From positions 1-6,175 of the forward strand of contig QAKL01000099.1 of assembly GCA_003343815.1 (NCBI GenBank): 6,175 nucleotides of DNA, written 5' to 3'. The translations under genes and the position numbers were made by a program. A model generated the notes under the pieces. That model was not told the DNA's origin and did not search any database. It saw nothing but the letters and a program-made list of their open reading frames with translations. This stretch comes from Clostridiales bacterium. Lineage in GTDB: Bacteria; Bacillota; Peptococcia; Peptococcales; Peptococcaceae. Positions 4,893 to 6,175 of this stretch are shown piece after piece (position 1 is the first letter of the stretch; each line of letters starts with the position of its first letter).

Positions 4893-6175
4893 ATGCACGA
4901 TTTTTTGATTTTTTTAGCGGTTACTGTTTTTATATTTGTGCCTTTAACGATAGGCATCACGATTTCTCTGGAAAACCGCAGCCCGCACAAGACAATCAGC
5001 TGGCTTTTGGTGCTGATGTTTTTGCCGGGAGTGGGCTTCCTGCTGTACTTAATATTTGGCGCAAATACCAGAAAGCATCGCTGGGAGAATGCCAAAGCGC
5101 GGATCGTCGCCTATCTCAATCACGCGGATATGCGTGAGATCTTGGACTCTGCGGAAGCATTGCCGGTGGCAGATGATCCGGCAGATAGCAAGCTGTTTGA
5201 TCTTGCAGATCAAAATACGATACGCTTGGTCTTAAATTCCGGGGTATCACCGCTCACTGTGCGTAATAAGGTCGATATTTATACCGACGGTGTGGCTAAG
5301 TTTGCACAGATGCTCGAGGATATCAAAAACGCACGTGAGCATATTCATCTGGAGTATTACATTATCCGCAAATCCTCTGTTGCCGACGAGTTGCGCGCGG
5401 TATTGATTGCCAAAGCAAAAGAGGGTGTCAAGGTACGCATTATTTATGACGACTGGGGCTCGTGGAAACTGAAAAAAGATCCGGAGTTTATCTTGAGCTT
5501 AAAAAAAGCCGGCTGCGAGGTGTATACGACGATCAAGCCGCGCTTTCCTTTTGGTATTCGCGATTTCAATTATCGCGATCACCGCAAAATTTGCGTGATT
5601 GATGGGAAAATCGGCTATGTCGGCGGGATCAATATCGCTGATGAGTATATTCACAAAGGTAAGCTCGGCTATTGGCGGGATACGCACTTGCGTATCCAAG
5701 GGGCGGCGGTTTATATGCTGCAAATGATTTTTGCCATAGGCTGGATGCTGCGTACTGATGAAATGCTGCTGGGGCGTGGCTATTTTCCGAACGATGTGGA
5801 AAATACGGGTGAAAGTATGATCCAAATCGCCGCTTCGGGCGCCGATACGCCGCAGGAGACGATTTATCAGGCCTACTTTTATGCGATCGCCCAGGCGAAA
5901 AATACGGTGTATATAGAGACACCGTATTTTATTCCTGATGAGTCGATTTTGACTGCTTTAAAGACGGCGGCGATGGCAGGGGTGGATGTGCGCATCATCT
6001 TCCCGCAGAAAAGCGACCATGCTACGGTGCATGAAGCATCGCTGTCGTATTTAGAGGAATTGATGCGCTTGGGCGCCAAGGTGTATTTTTACCAGAAGGG
6101 ATTTATTCACTCCAAGATGCTTTTGGTGGATAATGAAATGGCTTCAGTCGGGACGGCTAATATGGATATCCGCAG
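4893..6175 (+). CDS. cls: Cardiolipin synthase, N-terminal 427 codons (cut by the right window edge)
   Basis: Cardiolipin synthase joins two phosphatidylglycerol molecules to give cardiolipin and glycerol at the cytoplasmic membrane. Translation from the ATG at 4893 stays open to the window end. The N-terminus has two hydrophobic helices (about 3-22 and 36-56, the latter with WLLVLMFLPGVGFLLYLIFG), as in membrane-anchored Cls. Both phospholipase-D catalytic motifs are present: HRKICVID (His230, Lys232, Asp237) followed by GKIGYVGGINIADEY, and HSKMLLVD (His406, Lys408, Asp413) followed by SVGTANMDIR. ETPYFIPDESIL lies between them. Known ClsA proteins are about 480-490 residues, so some 55-60 residues are missing at the right. 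AGGAG (4881-4885), 7 bases before the ATG, sets the start. It has its own promoter and a terminator separates it from the metal operon, so no functional link to that operon is implied. Confidence 0.95.
   Translation, partial: MHDFLIFLAVTVFIFVPLTIGITISLENRSPHKTISWLLVLMFLPGVGFLLYLIFGANTRKHRWENAKARIVAYLNHADMREILDSAEALPVADDPADSKLFDLADQNTIRLVLNSGVSPLTVRNKVDIYTDGVAKFAQMLEDIKNAREHIHLEYYIIRKSSVADELRAVLIAKAKEGVKVRIIYDDWGSWKLKKDPEFILSLKKAGCEVYTTIKPRFPFGIRDFNYRDHRKICVIDGKIGYVGGINIADEYIHKGKLGYWRDTHLRIQGAAVYMLQMIFAIGWMLRTDEMLLGRGYFPNDVENTGESMIQIAASGADTPQETIYQAYFYAIAQAKNTVYIETPYFIPDESILTALKTAAMAGVDVRIIFPQKSDHATVHEASLSYLEELMRLGAKVYFYQKGFIHSKMLLVDNEMASVGTANMDIR

Noticed and set aside
5499..6079. Open frames on the minus strand across the cls gene
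   Set aside because: They lie opposite a well-conserved coding region, lack ribosome binding sites and encode nothing recognisable.
1..6175. CRISPR array, insertion sequence, tRNA or SRP RNA
   Set aside because: No regularly spaced repeats, transposase frames with terminal repeats, or tRNA/SRP RNA signatures were seen. The absence of SRP RNA near tadA was specifically looked for.

Overview
The window looks like ordinary chromosome from a member of the Bacillota (low-to-moderate-GC Gram-positive lineage, perhaps Clostridia or Negativicutes; the genus cannot be read from the sequence). The signs are strong AGGAG-type ribosome binding sites, sigma-A-like promoters with 17-bp spacing, AT-rich intergenic DNA, and the style of the IMP dehydrogenase, CadC/SmtB-type repressor and cardiolipin synthase. 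Coding density is high and no gene-free stretch exceeds about 180 bases. I see no mobile element, CRISPR array, tRNA or rRNA.

Layout: (1) the 5' part of guaB (IMP dehydrogenase), on the minus strand and running off the left edge. (2) A divergent promoter region, about 387-565, with one clear promoter for guaB and one for the rightward genes. (3) A rightward unit tadA - RluA-family pseudouridine synthase - crcB/fluC, closed by a hairpin terminator at about 2109-2137. (4) A self-contained metal-resistance operon: an AT-rich UP-like element, a perfect-consensus promoter, a 12-2-12 inverted-repeat operator over the predicted start of transcription, an ArsR/SmtB repressor, a stand-alone 71-residue heavy-metal-binding (HMA) protein, and a Zn/Cd/Pb-type P1B ATPase overlapping the HMA gene by 4 bases. 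A strong terminator closes it at 4767-4799. (5) A separate promoter and the first 427 codons of a cardiolipin synthase, cut by the right edge.

How the genes work together: the metal operon reads as a complete sense-and-export circuit. The repressor keeps both visible metal-site signatures of its family (Cys-rich alpha3N and Asp/His/His/Glu alpha5). The ATPase carries the CPC, Lys and Asp membrane residues of the Zn2+/Cd2+/Pb2+ group. Its usual N-terminal metal-binding domain is encoded as a separate small protein with the Asp-Cys-x-x-Cys site typical of Zn/Cd carriers. The tadA unit combines two RNA-modification enzymes with a fluoride exporter, probably by co-transcription rather than shared function.

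I did not find a clearly undescribed system. The points most worth checking are the split HMA/ATPase arrangement, the dual-site repressor, the very strong but operator-blocked promoter, and a possible leaderless start inside the operator.
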